Shown: one piece after another, positions 8,387 to 17,623 of the stretch
How the letters are laid out: every line of letters begins with the position of its first letter
Numbering within the stretch: the first letter of the stretch is position 1
Source: Saccharospirillum sp.
Lineage (GTDB): Bacteria; Pseudomonadota; Gammaproteobacteria; Pseudomonadales; Natronospirillaceae
Length of the DNA stretch: 64,000 nt
Reading direction: 5' to 3'
Assembly (NCBI GenBank): GCA_018402545.1
Contig: JAGYIL010000001.1
Location: 1,178,001 to 1,242,000 of the forward strand
The notes under the pieces: model-generated
What the model was told of the DNA's origin: nothing
Databases searched by the model: none
What the model saw: the letters and a program-made list of their open reading frames with translations, nothing else
Made by a program: the position numbers and the translations under genes

Positions 8387-9457
8387 TTAGTGTGCAATCG
8401 CAGTGATGGGCTGGAGTCGTTCTGCCAGTTTGCCGGTGCTGACCAGGGTGTGGAGTTCGTCGGCCAGGGCCTGGTTCATGTCGACCACGGTGTTCCAGTA
8501 GCGCAGGCGGGTTTCGTCATCGAGGGTTTCGAAGTCTTTGCGGTCGGGAATCTTGCCGTAAGGCAGTTTGTCGATGAACGCCTGGCTTGGGCAGACGACC
8601 AGGGTGTGGCTGTAGTGACTGGCGGTGACTTTGCGCCAGGGCAGGGGTTTGTCGAACCAGCCGGGTTTCAGCACTGGGGAGAAGTGCGGGTAGAGCACCA
8701 GGCCGTTGTCTGGTTTGATTGGCAGGTCGAAATGGTAGTCGACCATGCCGCCGTCCCGGTAGACCCCCGGAGGGGCGCCGGCGGGGTTGGTAACACCGTG
8801 AATTACTACTGGAATAGCGCCACTGGCTTGCAGCGCCTGGCGCAGGTTGTCGGGTGTCAGTGGCACCTGATAGGTGGTGAACTGGTCCCAGTCGGTCAGG
8901 GGTAGCTGGCCACCGGGGCTGCGAAACACGACTCTGTCGAAGTAGCGGGGCAGGGTGGCCCGGGAGATCATGTTGCTGGCGGCGACGCCGGTGAATACCC
9001 AGGCCTGTTTGCGCGTGGAGTGCGCTGCGGTGACGCCCCGGCAACGGGCGGTGACAAGATGCAGCAAACGGTTTGGGTGCAGGTCGTCGAAGGGGTTATC
9101 GCCCATGGTTTCGTCGATGAACTCGTTGACCTTGCCGGTAATTTCGTCGGCATCGGCGTTGTCTGAATAGCGCTGGTTCAGGTAGCCGTGTTCTAGCCGG
9201 TCGAGCGCTGCTACCGGGTTTTTGTTGGCATAGGCCGTCATGCGCCAGGCGCCAATGGAACTGCCGATCAGGTTCAGGGGGTGATCGATGGCGGGCAGCC
9301 ATTCACTGGCCAGGTAACGATCCAGATGACTCAGTACAAACCATTTGGGTCCGCCCGATGCGCCCATAATGACGCGGATCGACTGGGGTGACAGCCCTTC
9401 GTTTTGAATGGTCCGGTAGGCGTGCTCGCCAGCGAAGAAATTGAGCGCTTGGGTCAA
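8387..9457 (-). CDS. patatin-like phospholipase family protein
   Basis: This is a predicted lipid acyl hydrolase of 356 residues. The oxyanion-hole segment GASGGPKWF is near residue 33, the nucleophile elbow GSSIG (G-x-S-x-G) is near 66-70 and the catalytic aspartate sits in DGGMVDYHFD near 235. All three parts of the Ser-Asp dyad architecture are present. No signal peptide is visible, so it is likely cytoplasmic or membrane-associated. The start codon is TTG at 9457, preceded by CAGGGACAG. It lies between a lipoprotein and a suhB-like gene with no obvious operon link. Substrate is unknown. Confidence 0.8.
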   Translation of the reverse strand: MTQALNFFAGEHAYRTIQNEGLSPQSIRVIMGASGGPKWFVLSHLDRYLASEWLPAIDHPLNLIGSSIGAWRMTAYANKNPVAALDRLEHGYLNQRYSDNADADEITGKVNEFIDETMGDNPFDDLHPNRLLHLVTARCRGVTAAHSTRKQAWVFTGVAASNMISRATLPRYFDRVVFRSPGGQLPLTDWDQFTTYQVPLTPDNLRQALQASGAIPVVIHGVTNPAGAPPGVYRDGGMVDYHFDLPIKPDNGLVLYPHFSPVLKPGWFDKPLPWRKVTASHYSHTLVVCPSQAFIDKLPYGKIPDRKDFETLDDETRLRYWNTVVDMNQALADELHTLVSTGKLAERLQPITAIAH

Positions 9458-9577
9458 ACGTCTGTCCCTGTATGTTCAGAAAACGCGCACTATACCCCGT
9501 GATAAGCTCTGCCCCAAGGCGTAGCTGATAAAACGGCGGATCTGAAGTGTGGAACCGGAAAGGAAGTCACAAAACGT

Positions 9578-9605
9578 TGCCTCCAACAGCGGACTGTTGG
9601 AGGCA
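9578..9605 (-). terminator. terminator of the suhB-like gene
   Basis: TGCCTCCAACAG and CTGTTGGAGGCA form a perfect 12-bp stem with a 4-base loop, 17 bases beyond the suhB-like stop codon. On the minus strand it is followed by a short T-rich stretch. Confidence 0.75.
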
Positions 9606-9621
9606 GCAGGACAAATGGCGC

Positions 9622-10371
9622 CTATCCGCGGCTGAACAGCTGCTTGAACAGGCGCGGTGACGCGGCCAGCAACTCCCCTTTGCGAGCGCTGACCGGGCCG
9701 CCATTGCGGTCGCCGCTGAGGGCACCGGCTTCCTGTAACAGCAGGCTGGCAGCCGGGAAGTCGACATCGTTCAGATCGTCGGCGAAGGCCAGTTGTACTC
9801 TGCCAGCCACCAGTTGGGCGATGTTCATCAAACCACAACCGCTGACGCGAATGCCGGCGACACGCTCCGACCAGCGCCCGATTTCGGCCGGGTCGCTGCT
9901 ATCGATGGCGGCCAGGGCCAGGTCGAGGGTGGAGGCGTCTACCCGAACGCGACGTTCGTTCAACTGTACACCGCGGCCGCGCATGCTGGTCCACTCGTCA
10001 CCGGTGATCGGGTCGAGCAGAGCGGCGGCTTCGATGCGGTCTTTGACGAAAAAAGTGACAACGATCAGAAAGCCCGGATAACCGGAGCGGTAGTTGGATT
10101 CACCGGCCAGCACGTTGATTTTCCAGCAGGACTGGCCGTCGTAGTCGCGGCTTTCGTCCATGCCTATGTGCAGGCTGTCGATGTGGTGGCGCGGGTGGCC
10201 TTTGCGGATGGCTTTGCGGGCACGCCAGGCGGCGTCTTCAATGGCCTGGTCAAACACGTCTTTGCGGGTAGCGCCTTCGGCGGTCAGTGAATCGATGTTC
10301 GACAAGGTGTAGGTCAGTTTGTCGGCTGCGTTGCGCGCAGCGCGCAGGGCAATGGTCAGAATCGGTTGCAT
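9622..10371 (-). CDS. SuhB-like inositol monophosphatase homologue with degenerate active site
   Basis: This belongs to the inositol monophosphatase family and is placed like suhB, beside trmJ. The N-terminus MQPILTIALRAARNAAD matches SuhB well, and NDVDFPAASLLLQEAG matches the late WDxAAG...EAG motif. The metal-binding motif DPLDGTTNF, which supplies two metal-ligand aspartates, reads NVLAGESNY at residues 86-94: both aspartates are replaced (N86, A89). It is about 20 residues shorter than typical SuhB. It is therefore probably not a phosphatase. E. coli SuhB also works as an rRNA antitermination factor with NusA, a role that does not need catalysis, so a retained regulatory role is plausible. 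Divergent from trmJ. Confidence 0.75.
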   Translation of the reverse strand: MQPILTIALRAARNAADKLTYTLSNIDSLTAEGATRKDVFDQAIEDAAWRARKAIRKGHPRHHIDSLHIGMDESRDYDGQSCWKINVLAGESNYRSGYPGFLIVVTFFVKDRIEAAALLDPITGDEWTSMRGRGVQLNERRVRVDASTLDLALAAIDSSDPAEIGRWSERVAGIRVSGCGLMNIAQLVAGRVQLAFADDLNDVDFPAASLLLQEAGALSGDRNGGPVSARKGELLAASPRLFKQLFSRG

Positions 10372-10530
10372 GGTCGGTTCACACTCACATCAAAAGGGTT
10401 AAACCGTACCGGTCAGGCATGGACGCCAGCCTTTCCATCGAGTGTGTGACAGCACAGCCAGACAGAACGGACGGACGAGCCTGGTCAGGTACGTCGGTTT
10501 TATCCGCAAAAACGGGTTTGTTAAACAGCG

Positions 10531-10565
10531 GTTCGGGCGCTTTCCCGAACGAGGGCGCGTATAAT
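10531..10565 (+). promoter_or_regulatory. inverted repeat and -10 element upstream of trmJ
   Basis: GTTCGGG and CCCGAAC form a perfect 7-bp inverted repeat with a 6-base spacer (10531-10550). A consensus TATAAT follows at 10560-10565, about 68 bases before the trmJ start. The repeat covers the spacer and -35 zone, where a repressor could act. No regulator can be named. Confidence 0.45.
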
Positions 10566-10632
10566 ACACACCTTTGACGCACTCTTTAAGCCATGGTGTG
10601 CAGTTTTTGAACGATAAGAGGTGAAATAAAGC

Positions 10633-11409
10633 ATGTCGCAGTCACAGGACGCCGCAGGCGAAACGGGTATCCGGCTGGATGATATTAAAGTGGTACTGGT
10701 GCACACCAGCCACCCTGGCAATATCGGTGCCGCCGCCCGGGCCATGAAAACCATGGGCCTGACCCGGCTGGTGCTGGTGTCTCCCAAGGATTATCCGTCC
10801 GGTGAAGCCTTTGCCCTGTCTTCCGGTGCCCACGATGTGCTCGACCGGGCTGAAGTCGTTGAGGATATTGACACCGCCATTGCCGATTGCACCCTGGTGG
10901 TGGGTGCTTCGGCGCGCTCGCGCTCCTTGCCCTGGCCACTGCTCAATCCGCGTGAAATGGCTGACAAAGTAGCCTCTCACCCGGCCGGGTCGACAGTAGC
11001 CTTGCTGTTCGGGCGTGAACGCAGTGGCCTGACCAATGATGAACTCGCCAAATGCCACTATCATGTGAACATTCCGTCAAACCCGGACTACAGTTCGCTT
11101 AACGTGGCCCAGGCGGTTCAGGTACTCTGTTACGAATTGCGCATGCGCCAGGAACTGGCAGTGCCCCAGACCCGAACCGACTGGGGCGTCGAATGGGACC
11201 AGCCACCGGCGCGGGCCGAGCAACTCGAAGGGCTGTTCGAGCACTGGGAGAAAACCCTGGTTGAGATCGATTTTCTCGACCCCACTAATCCCCGAACCCT
11301 GATCAGTAAATTACGCCGCCTGATTCTGCGCGCACAGCCCGATGAAGTTGAAGCCAACATTTTACGTGGCATGCTGACGCAGATAGACAAGTCGATAAGG
11401 AAACCCTGA
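10633..11409 (+). CDS. trmJ: tRNA (cytidine/uridine-32-2'-O)-methyltransferase TrmJ
   Basis: This is a SPOUT-class methyltransferase that 2'-O-methylates position 32 of the tRNA anticodon loop using S-adenosylmethionine. Motifs follow the family order: [20 protein letters not shown] near residues 19-38, [15 protein letters not shown] near 125-139 and the knot segment [19 protein letters not shown] near 148-166. Length, 258 residues, is as expected. The start at 10633 has AGAGGTGA upstream. cysE begins one base after the stop, so the two are co-transcribed, an arrangement seen in other gammaproteobacteria. Confidence 0.95.
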   Translation: MSQSQDAAGETGIRLDDIKVVLVHTSHPGNIGAAARAMKTMGLTRLVLVSPKDYPSGEAFALSSGAHDVLDRAEVVEDIDTAIADCTLVVGASARSRSLPWPLLNPREMADKVASHPAGSTVALLFGRERSGLTNDELAKCHYHVNIPSNPDYSSLNVAQAVQVLCYELRMRQELAVPQTRTDWGVEWDQPPARAEQLEGLFEHWEKTLVEIDFLDPTNPRTLISKLRRLILRAQPDEVEANILRGMLTQIDKSIRKP

Positions 11410-11410
11410 T

Positions 11411-12199
11411 ATGTTCCGCAACCTGAAAGAAGACATCCAGAGCGTCTTTGACCGCGACCCTGCGGCGCGAAGCTGGTTTGAGGTGCTCCTGAACTATCCG
11501 GGTTTGCATGCCATTCTGATCCATCGCCTCAGTCACAAGCTGTGGCAGTGGAATCTGAAAACACTGGCTCGCTGGGTTTCCCAACTGGCTCGCTGGTTCA
11601 CCGGTATTGAGATTCATCCGGGCGCCAAGCTCGGCCGACGGTTTTTTATTGACCATGGCATGGGCGTGGTAATCGGGGAAACCGCTGAAATTGGCGATGA
11701 CGTTACCATTTACCAGGGCGTTACCCTGGGCGGCACCAGCTGGGAAAAAGGCAAGCGCCACCCAACGCTGGAAGATGGCGTGATTGTCGGTGCCGGTGCC
11801 AAGGTGCTGGGCCCCTTTACCGTCGGCAAAAATGCGCGGGTAGGGTCCAATGCGGTTGTCACCAAGGCTGTACCGGAGAACGCAACCGTGGTCGGGATTC
11901 CCGGGCGCATCGTTAAGCAGCAGGGTGAAAAAGTGCTGCCGTTCAGCGATAAACAAAAGGCGATGGCCGATAAGGTTGGCTTCGATGCCTACGGTGTGTC
12001 GCAAATGCCAGACCCGACGGCTCATGCCATTATGGCCTTGCTGGAGCACATTCACGCTCAGGATCAGCGCATTGATGTGATGTGCAAGGCACTTAAGCGA
12101 ATCGACTCCACCTACACCAGCACGGAATCGCCCGAACTGAGTGACGAAGACTTCGCTCCTATTGAGGATTCCGATCGGTCAGCCAACGCAGGCGGCTAA
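11411..12199 (+). CDS. cysE: serine O-acetyltransferase
   Basis: This enzyme transfers acetyl from acetyl-CoA to L-serine, giving O-acetylserine for cysteine synthesis in the cytoplasm. The N-terminal helical region is followed by a left-handed beta-helix of hexapeptide repeats ([40 protein letters not shown]) with the catalytic-type histidine in [10 protein letters not shown]. Length is 262 residues, with a C-terminal tail rich in acidic residues. It starts one base after trmJ. No iscR follows, unlike in many relatives; the next gene is convergent. Confidence 0.92.
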   Translation: MFRNLKEDIQSVFDRDPAARSWFEVLLNYPGLHAILIHRLSHKLWQWNLKTLARWVSQLARWFTGIEIHPGAKLGRRFFIDHGMGVVIGETAEIGDDVTIYQGVTLGGTSWEKGKRHPTLEDGVIVGAGAKVLGPFTVGKNARVGSNAVVTKAVPENATVVGIPGRIVKQQGEKVLPFSDKQKAMADKVGFDAYGVSQMPDPTAHAIMALLEHIHAQDQRIDVMCKALKRIDSTYTSTESPELSDEDFAPIEDSDRSANAGG

Positions 12200-12218
12200 C
12201 TGGCCGGTAGTTTAAGCG

Positions 12219-13085
12219 TCAGGCGTTGGCGGTTTTTGGCCGGAAGGTGCTTTTGGGACGGGTCGGGATTAACTGGTTCAGTTCCCGAACGGCGTAGAAG
12301 GTATCCCGCGAATGGCAGACCTGATCGTACAGGGTACGACCGAACAGGTGGTGGCGCCGGGGGAAGCGCAATTGCGGTGGAACTAGCGCAAAACGTCGGC
12401 TCTGGCCCAGCGGCTGGGCAATTAGAATGTCCAGAAAAGGCGCCAGGAAAGCGAGATAGCTGTCGATGTCGGTACCCTCGAGCGCGGAAATCAGTTCGAG
12501 TTCATGGGTACGGGACAACAAGGCATCCTTGATATCGAGCGCACTGCAATAACGACCCTTGTTCAGAATAATGGCATCGTACTGGGCATCGACCCAGACC
12601 CAGGTGTTTTCCTCACTCAGAAAAACCTCAAGCCCCGTATAACAACCCCCGAGCGGCCGCCAGTGGCTGTCGCGAGTGTGCAGCTCAACCAGACGAGCAG
12701 GAATACCGACTGCCTGGAGGGCGTGGCCAAGTATGGTGACAAAGTCGCTGCGACTAAATTGTTCTCCCTGGCTGACCCGGGCCAAAATATCGAGTGGGTT
12801 GTGCGACCCCGATCGACTGCCGTTCTGGGGTTCCCAGCGATTGAGCGTCCAGCGTTGCAGGGCATCGAGCCGTTCGCTGTCGAGACGGGCATGCTTGATT
12901 ATGGCGTCCAGTTCATAACGCTGTGCCAGAACGGCCATCAGTTGTGTTCGTTTTGGTTCGGGCAGGGGCATTTCCGAGCCCGGGCTGTAGCGAAAGGGGC
13001 GCGAACGCGGATAGTGGTTTAAAGACCAGTAGCAAACGCCAAAAACCATGAGAAACAGACTGAGTATTACGAGCAGTGCCAGCAT
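12219..13085 (-). CDS. membrane-anchored transglutaminase-fold protein lacking catalytic Cys/His
   Basis: This is a 288-residue protein with an N-terminal membrane helix (residues ~1-20) and a domain resembling the transglutaminase-like superfamily. The core segment SRSDFVTILGHALQAVGIPA and the following GLEVFLSEENTWVWVDAQYD match the Cys and His/Asp regions of that fold. The catalytic cysteine position appears to be R112 or S113, and the histidine position Y149; only D166 is retained. It is probably not catalytic. The ATG at 13085 is chosen because GGGAGG precedes it and it starts the membrane helix; the frame stays open further upstream. It converges on cysE. Function unknown. Confidence 0.6.
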   Translation of the reverse strand: MLALLVILSLFLMVFGVCYWSLNHYPRSRPFRYSPGSEMPLPEPKRTQLMAVLAQRYELDAIIKHARLDSERLDALQRWTLNRWEPQNGSRSGSHNPLDILARVSQGEQFSRSDFVTILGHALQAVGIPARLVELHTRDSHWRPLGGCYTGLEVFLSEENTWVWVDAQYDAIILNKGRYCSALDIKDALLSRTHELELISALEGTDIDSYLAFLAPFLDILIAQPLGQSRRFALVPPQLRFPRRHHLFGRTLYDQVCHSRDTFYAVRELNQLIPTRPKSTFRPKTANA

Positions 13086-13335
13086 AGAACCTCCCGGGAA
13101 TCCGTTCCGGCCGTGAATCCGAAGACTGCTGATTGGCCTTGGCTTAAGAACCCGGTTTGCAACGGTGAAGGTTGCGTGCTGTGTACCGGGTCTCAATGGC
13201 TCCTTTACATCGGCGAATGGAGTACCCCTATACTTTGGCCCTTTATCTCAAACAGTACAATGCGCTACCGCACCGTTTGTGATTCAATTGACACTGCAAG
13301 CGTAATTATTTCGTAGAGAAACGTAAGCAAAGGTT
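13086..13335. other. intergenic region
   Basis: This is a 250-base gap between two minus-strand genes. It holds an AT-rich stretch near 13280-13320 that may contain the promoter of the transglutaminase-fold gene. I see no terminator hairpin, repeat copy or small gene. Confidence 0.3.
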
Positions 13336-14154
13336 TCAATGAGCCTGGCTGTGTAATACAGCCGCCTGCTTGGGTGACATGGCCGGGTGCAATCGCATGC
13401 CGGGCTGGGTGGCAGCGTGCGGTACCTGAAGCAACTCCAGACTGCCATCCTGATGTTCCAGCAGGGCCGTGCAGCTCTCTACCCAGTCGCCATCATTGGC
13501 ATACACAAAGCCATCGCTTATGCGCAGCGTGCCCTGGTGAATGTGACCGCAGATCACCCCCTGAACACCCTGGCTGCGCGCGTAATCTATCACCTTGGTT
13601 TCAAAACTCTCGATGTAGGCCCGGGCTTTCTTGCTGCGCACTTTCAGTGCACCCGGCAACGACCAGTAAGGTTTGCCAAAGAGCGCACGCACCCGGTTCA
13701 GATGCCGGTTGATTGTAACGATGGATTCATAAGCCCACTCACCCAAATGCCACCAGAAGTGCCCGCAATAGATATCATCATCGAACCGGTCACCGTGCAG
13801 TAGCAAATAACGTTCACCCGTTGCCGACGTATGAATCGCCTCCTGCTCCACGCTGATCGGCCCAATTGTAGTGTCGGCGAAATGACGAAAGAAGGGATCA
13901 TGGTTGCCCGGTACATAAACGACTTTGGTACCGTTATTGGCTTTGGCCAGAATCAACTTCAGAATGGCTTCGTGCTGGCGTGACCAGCGGCCTTTGCGTG
14001 TGCTTAGTTTCCACAGGTCGACTATGTCTCCCAGCAGATAAAGCGTTTCCATTTCAGTCGTGCGCAGAAACGCTTCAAGCAGTGCGACCTGGCTGTTGGG
14101 GTTGGCCAGATGAATATCGGAAATAAACACGGCACGTACGGATCGATTCGTCAT
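13336..14154 (-). CDS. LpxH-like UDP-2,3-diacylglucosamine diphosphatase family metallophosphoesterase
   Basis: This is a calcineurin-fold phosphoesterase. Metal ligands are visible in order: FISDIHL near residues 10-16, LLGDIVDLW near 40-48, GNHDPF near 83-88, LLHGDRFDDDIY near 117-128 and GHIHQG near 202-207. The DxHL plus GDxxDLW pattern fits the LpxH-type family that cleaves UDP-diacylglucosamine to lipid X in lipid A synthesis. At 272 residues it is longer than E. coli LpxH (240), so it may be a paralogue with another substrate. No signal peptide. It stands alone, followed upstream by two palindromic repeats. Confidence 0.75.
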   Translation of the reverse strand: MTNRSVRAVFISDIHLANPNSQVALLEAFLRTTEMETLYLLGDIVDLWKLSTRKGRWSRQHEAILKLILAKANNGTKVVYVPGNHDPFFRHFADTTIGPISVEQEAIHTSATGERYLLLHGDRFDDDIYCGHFWWHLGEWAYESIVTINRHLNRVRALFGKPYWSLPGALKVRSKKARAYIESFETKVIDYARSQGVQGVICGHIHQGTLRISDGFVYANDGDWVESCTALLEHQDGSLELLQVPHAATQPGMRLHPAMSPKQAAVLHSQAH

Positions 14155-14242
14155 AACGGCAGGCTCCGGTCATAGCAGACAGGTTCAGACTATTGCCGGG
14201 AAATGACAGTTGGACGACAGTACCGTGATGATTTGATGAACA

Positions 14243-14449
14243 GGGATTATTAACTCAGGTTTCGGAGTTCGAGTCCGCAGAAGTGGCGGTGGTCCGCGCC
14301 GGATACCTGGTATGCCTCTGTGGGGTCGGCGTAGATCCGTCCGTGGAGCCTAGGCCGCAGCATCCCTGCTGCGGACTACCCCACAGAGGCATACCCAGCA
14401 TCCGCCGCTAATCGCCTTAGCAAACTCCGAAACTTGAGTCAATAATCCC
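14243..14449 (-). repeat. palindromic intergenic element, short form with 27-bp terminal inverted repeats (copy 3 of 7)
   Basis: The core (14286-14408) has arms sharing GGTATGCCTCTGTGGGG and its exact complement. The short loop is read on the minus strand: AGTCCGCAGCAGGGATGCTG, then CGGCCTAGGCTCCACGG. Outside the core, 14243-14269 and 14423-14449 form terminal inverted repeats identical at 25 of 27 positions and containing TTTCGGAGTT. No target duplication is evident. This copy shows the fullest boundaries of the family. Confidence 0.9.
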
Positions 14450-14511
14450 CGCGAAACTGTTGCTTAGAGACGGGAGTAGAGAGACTTATTTGGAAGTGGC
14501 ACTAGGTTAAG

Positions 14512-14695
14512 TGCCGGGTGCCGGGTGTGACTATCCGGGGGAGTTCGCAACATGGACTAAAACGCCTGGAGCGTTTTAGCATGAGCGCAGCGAGCCCGAA
14601 GGGTGAATCCCATGGATGGGATTCATATCATGCGATCTAGGCCCCATGCAAGGGTTCACGCCGACCCCGGATAGTCATACCCGGTGCCCAGCACG
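14512..14695 (+). repeat. palindromic intergenic element, long form (copy 4 of 7)
   Basis: Arms GTGCCGGGTGCCGGGTGTGA and the complementary arm ending GTGCCCAGCAC share a GACTATCCGGGG block. The loop holds the CTAAAACGC/GCGTTTTAG hairpin, GAGCGCAGCGAGCCCGAAGG, a perfect GAATCCCATGGATGGGATTC palindrome, then the conserved CTAGGCCCCATG and CACGCCGA end. It lies 62 bases from copy 3. Together they occupy most of the 602-base gap between the LpxH-like gene and the secreted nuclease gene. Confidence 0.9.
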
Positions 14696-14756
14696 AATTC
14701 ATGGCACCTAATTAGAAGTGCCGGGGCTCCATGGAAGGATGCCCCGGCCAGAGAGA

Positions 14757-17318
14757 TTAACGCGGCAGCGTCTGAGTCAGACTGCTGGTCGCGCCATCGT
14801 TATCGGTGACGGTGAGGGTAACCTCACGCACCTTGTTGCGCTTGAGCAGGTACCTCGGAATCACATTCCAGTCACCTGAGAAGGTGAACGGGCCTGCCTG
14901 CCATTCCTGATCGACGACATAGCCGTCATCATCGTTGCTGTCGCTGATAAAGATGTACCAGAACAGGAACTTGAACACGCTGAACGAGGCGTTCGGTGGC
15001 GTGTTCAAATTAAAGTCGACGATGACCGGATCGTGGTCTGAAGACCGGTAAGGCGTTGGCGCATACAAGAGTTCAACATGATTGTCGCTCTTGAACTCGG
15101 TGTTGTAATCCAGCACCAGCGGCTCATCGGTATTGATGTGCCAGTCCTGAACCTTGATCACCTTGGCCTGCAAACTGGCAGAGGCCAATGCATGATCCAG
15201 GTTGCCGGATTCACCATCGAAGACATAAGAGTATTCACCTTCGCCTTTCAGGTTGGCATAGCCGGCATCGGCCAGAACCTGCAGCGGGTCTTCCATTGAA
15301 TAGGCGTTCAGGTCACCGATAATCATTACATCGGCATCATCAACCCCGGTCGGGTTGGTGCTCAGCCATTCGGCCAGGGCCATGGCCGCTGCCGTACGAA
15401 CGCCATTACAGTTGCCTTGCAGGTTCGGGTCGGTCGGGTCACCAACGTCTTCACAGGATGAACCCTTGGACTTGAGGTGATTGACCACAACCGTGAACCG
15501 GTCGCTGCTGCCCAGATGCTCAAAGCTCTGCGTCAGAGCCGGACGGTTTTTCTCATCGTTGAACAGCGGTTCGCCTTCGTCATTCAATGGCGAATTGTCG
15601 CTCGACAGTACCTGGGCACTGTTAACCGGTGCCACGACATCGGGTCGGTAGATCAAACCCACTGCGATCGAATCGGTGCCCACACCCGCACCACCGGTTG
15701 AGATGTAATCGTAAATCTTATCCGCTGGCTGAGTCACGTTCAGCGCATTGACCAATTGGGCAATGGCACTGTTTTCGTCAAAGCCGTCGTTCTCGATTTC
15801 CATCAGACCAATCACATCCGCATCCAGAGCCGACAACGCAGCAACCAGCTTGGCTTCCTGACGCTCCAGCTCTAGCGGCGTATCGGCACCGCGGTCGGTC
15901 GGGAAACCACCGCCGAGGCCATCACCGTTGTAGTAATTCAGCACATTGAAGCTGGCCACACGCATGTCGCGGTCCAGCGTGTCTTCAGGTGCAGCGGTAC
16001 GTGGATTGGTGCCCTGCAGTTGCAAATTGCTCGTCGGGATCAACTTGTACGCGCCAAACGAGTAGTTCAGAACGCCGCTCAGGTTAGTGATGGTTTCACC
16101 GATGCGCAGGGTGTTGTAGGCCGATAACTCAGGCGCCGGAAACCGCATTGGGTCCGGGTTTTGCGTGCGAATGCCGTCTTCGACAACCAGCTTGTTAAGG
16201 TCGTTGGCAGCGTTCACGGCAAAGGCATCGGGGCCCGGAGCGGCGACTTCGGTCGGAATGAAGCGGCGACCCAGACTGACGGTAAATTCACCGTAGCGGC
16301 CGAGCTGATAAACTTCGTTAACGGTCAGCGTCTGATTACTGGTTACCCGCATGCCCTCAAAGGCTTCGAGATCGTCGGCATCACCCAGCGGAAGGGAGAC
16401 CATCGCCGGGGTAGGCAACATTTGATTGCTGGCACAGACACTGAGGCCATCGACGTTGTTGAGCTGGGTTAGGCCAAAGTATTCATCAACAGTGCCGTTA
16501 ACGACAACACGGTCGCCGACACTGACATCGGTTCCTGAATAGAATACGAACAAACCTTCAGAGGTTGTCGGGTCTCCATCCTGATCGGCATCTTCTTCTT
16601 GAATAAAGAAACCGCTGAGCTGGTTTCCGGCCTGGTAATCGCCAACCACTATGGCTTCTACCGCAACAGCCTGGCCTACCATAGGTGAAGCCGCACCACT
16701 GCCCTGAATGGTGGAAATCAGCGTTACCGGGTCGCCGCACTGAGCCAGTATCGGGTCGTCCGGACCACCATCGTCGCCGCCACCGGAACCGGCGCTACCG
16801 AGATACGCAAAAGTATTGCTGGGGAAGGCGTCCCATTCCAGGGTCGGGTCAAACGGGGCACTATAATCAACGTCACCTTCTGTAATATCGGCCTTGCGGA
16901 CCAGGGTTACGTTGGCGCCAAAATTATCTGCACTGCCCAACTGACCGATTCGGTCAATTACCGTATCGATCTCACGCAACAGCAGCACATCGTTGCCATT
17001 GAAGTTGGTGACACCTGAGATCGTATCGGAAACATCCAGAATCTCCTGAGCAGCCTGGCTATTGGCGATGACGAAGACGTCATCGGCGGCCAGAGTCCCG
17101 CTCAGCGTAAGTGCCGTGTTAACGCTGGTATTGCCATTGGAATAGAGTTCGACGGTGTACTGACTTAGGTCAAGGGTCGTATCACCGGTATTCTGAAGCT
17201 CGATGGCTTTGTTGAAGGAGGAGCCTTCAATGTATTCGGAGAAAATCAGATCGGCCTGGGCACCGCCGGCGGAGGCCGCGGCAATCATCAGGGCCAGGGT
17301 AGTTCGTCTGGCGTTCAT
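14757..17318 (-). CDS. ExeM/NucH-family secreted endonuclease with lamin-tail domain
   Basis: This is a predicted extracellular nuclease of 853 residues. A signal peptide (residues 1-22, ending GGAQA) leads into an N-terminal lamin-tail-like domain (IFSEYIEGSSFNKAIELQNT, about 24-150). A Gly/Asp-rich linker, an OB-fold-like region (about 195-300) and an endonuclease/exonuclease/phosphatase domain follow (about 455-775). That domain contains FNVLNYYNGDG, ADVIGLMEIEN, VVNHLKSKGSSC, MIIGDLNAYSMEDP and RSSDHDPVIVDF, which supply the metal and catalytic His/Asp residues. A short C-terminal beta domain ends the protein. In relatives such proteins degrade environmental DNA for phosphate and biofilm control. 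AGAGGGA precedes the ATG. Confidence 0.88.
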   Translation of the reverse strand: MNARRTTLALMIAAASAGGAQADLIFSEYIEGSSFNKAIELQNTGDTTLDLSQYTVELYSNGNTSVNTALTLSGTLAADDVFVIANSQAAQEILDVSDTISGVTNFNGNDVLLLREIDTVIDRIGQLGSADNFGANVTLVRKADITEGDVDYSAPFDPTLEWDAFPSNTFAYLGSAGSGGGDDGGPDDPILAQCGDPVTLISTIQGSGAASPMVGQAVAVEAIVVGDYQAGNQLSGFFIQEEDADQDGDPTTSEGLFVFYSGTDVSVGDRVVVNGTVDEYFGLTQLNNVDGLSVCASNQMLPTPAMVSLPLGDADDLEAFEGMRVTSNQTLTVNEVYQLGRYGEFTVSLGRRFIPTEVAAPGPDAFAVNAANDLNKLVVEDGIRTQNPDPMRFPAPELSAYNTLRIGETITNLSGVLNYSFGAYKLIPTSNLQLQGTNPRTAAPEDTLDRDMRVASFNVLNYYNGDGLGGGFPTDRGADTPLELERQEAKLVAALSALDADVIGLMEIENDGFDENSAIAQLVNALNVTQPADKIYDYISTGGAGVGTDSIAVGLIYRPDVVAPVNSAQVLSSDNSPLNDEGEPLFNDEKNRPALTQSFEHLGSSDRFTVVVNHLKSKGSSCEDVGDPTDPNLQGNCNGVRTAAAMALAEWLSTNPTGVDDADVMIIGDLNAYSMEDPLQVLADAGYANLKGEGEYSYVFDGESGNLDHALASASLQAKVIKVQDWHINTDEPLVLDYNTEFKSDNHVELLYAPTPYRSSDHDPVIVDFNLNTPPNASFSVFKFLFWYIFISDSNDDDGYVVDQEWQAGPFTFSGDWNVIPRYLLKRNKVREVTLTVTDNDGATSSLTQTLPR

Positions 17319-17623
17319 GGTATCCCTCTCATTTACTTCGGGGGCTCACTGACATCCGTGTGGGTTGCCGACCACAGAGTCCCGTTATTGTTTTTTTAAG
17401 TGCAGCGTATCGACTGCAGAGCTGCGTTCTAAGTTTTCTATTTTTTATAACCTACCCGTAGGTACGGTGCAGCATCATTAGTTGAACATCTGGTCAAAAA
17501 ATGATCCTGACCACATTACCCGAAAAATGTGACCGATTGGTAACATTTTTATGGGAATCCAATTGCAAAGAACGAATTATTCGGATTCAAACACTGCACA
17601 TGCCGCAATAGGTGGTCCTGACA
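17319..17623. other. upstream region of the secreted nuclease gene
   Basis: This 305-base gap lies between the nuclease start and the stop of the AcoR-like gene. The part near 17440-17545 is AT-rich and should hold the nuclease promoter. A loose tandem resembling a Pho box (GTGACCGATTGGTAACA, 17529-17545) is too weak to call. No gene is present. Confidence 0.35.

Noticed and set aside
17529-17545. Pho box upstream of the secreted nuclease
   Set aside because: Only about 9 of 14 defined positions agree and it lies over 200 bases upstream; regulation by PhoB is plausible for the family but the site is not convincing.
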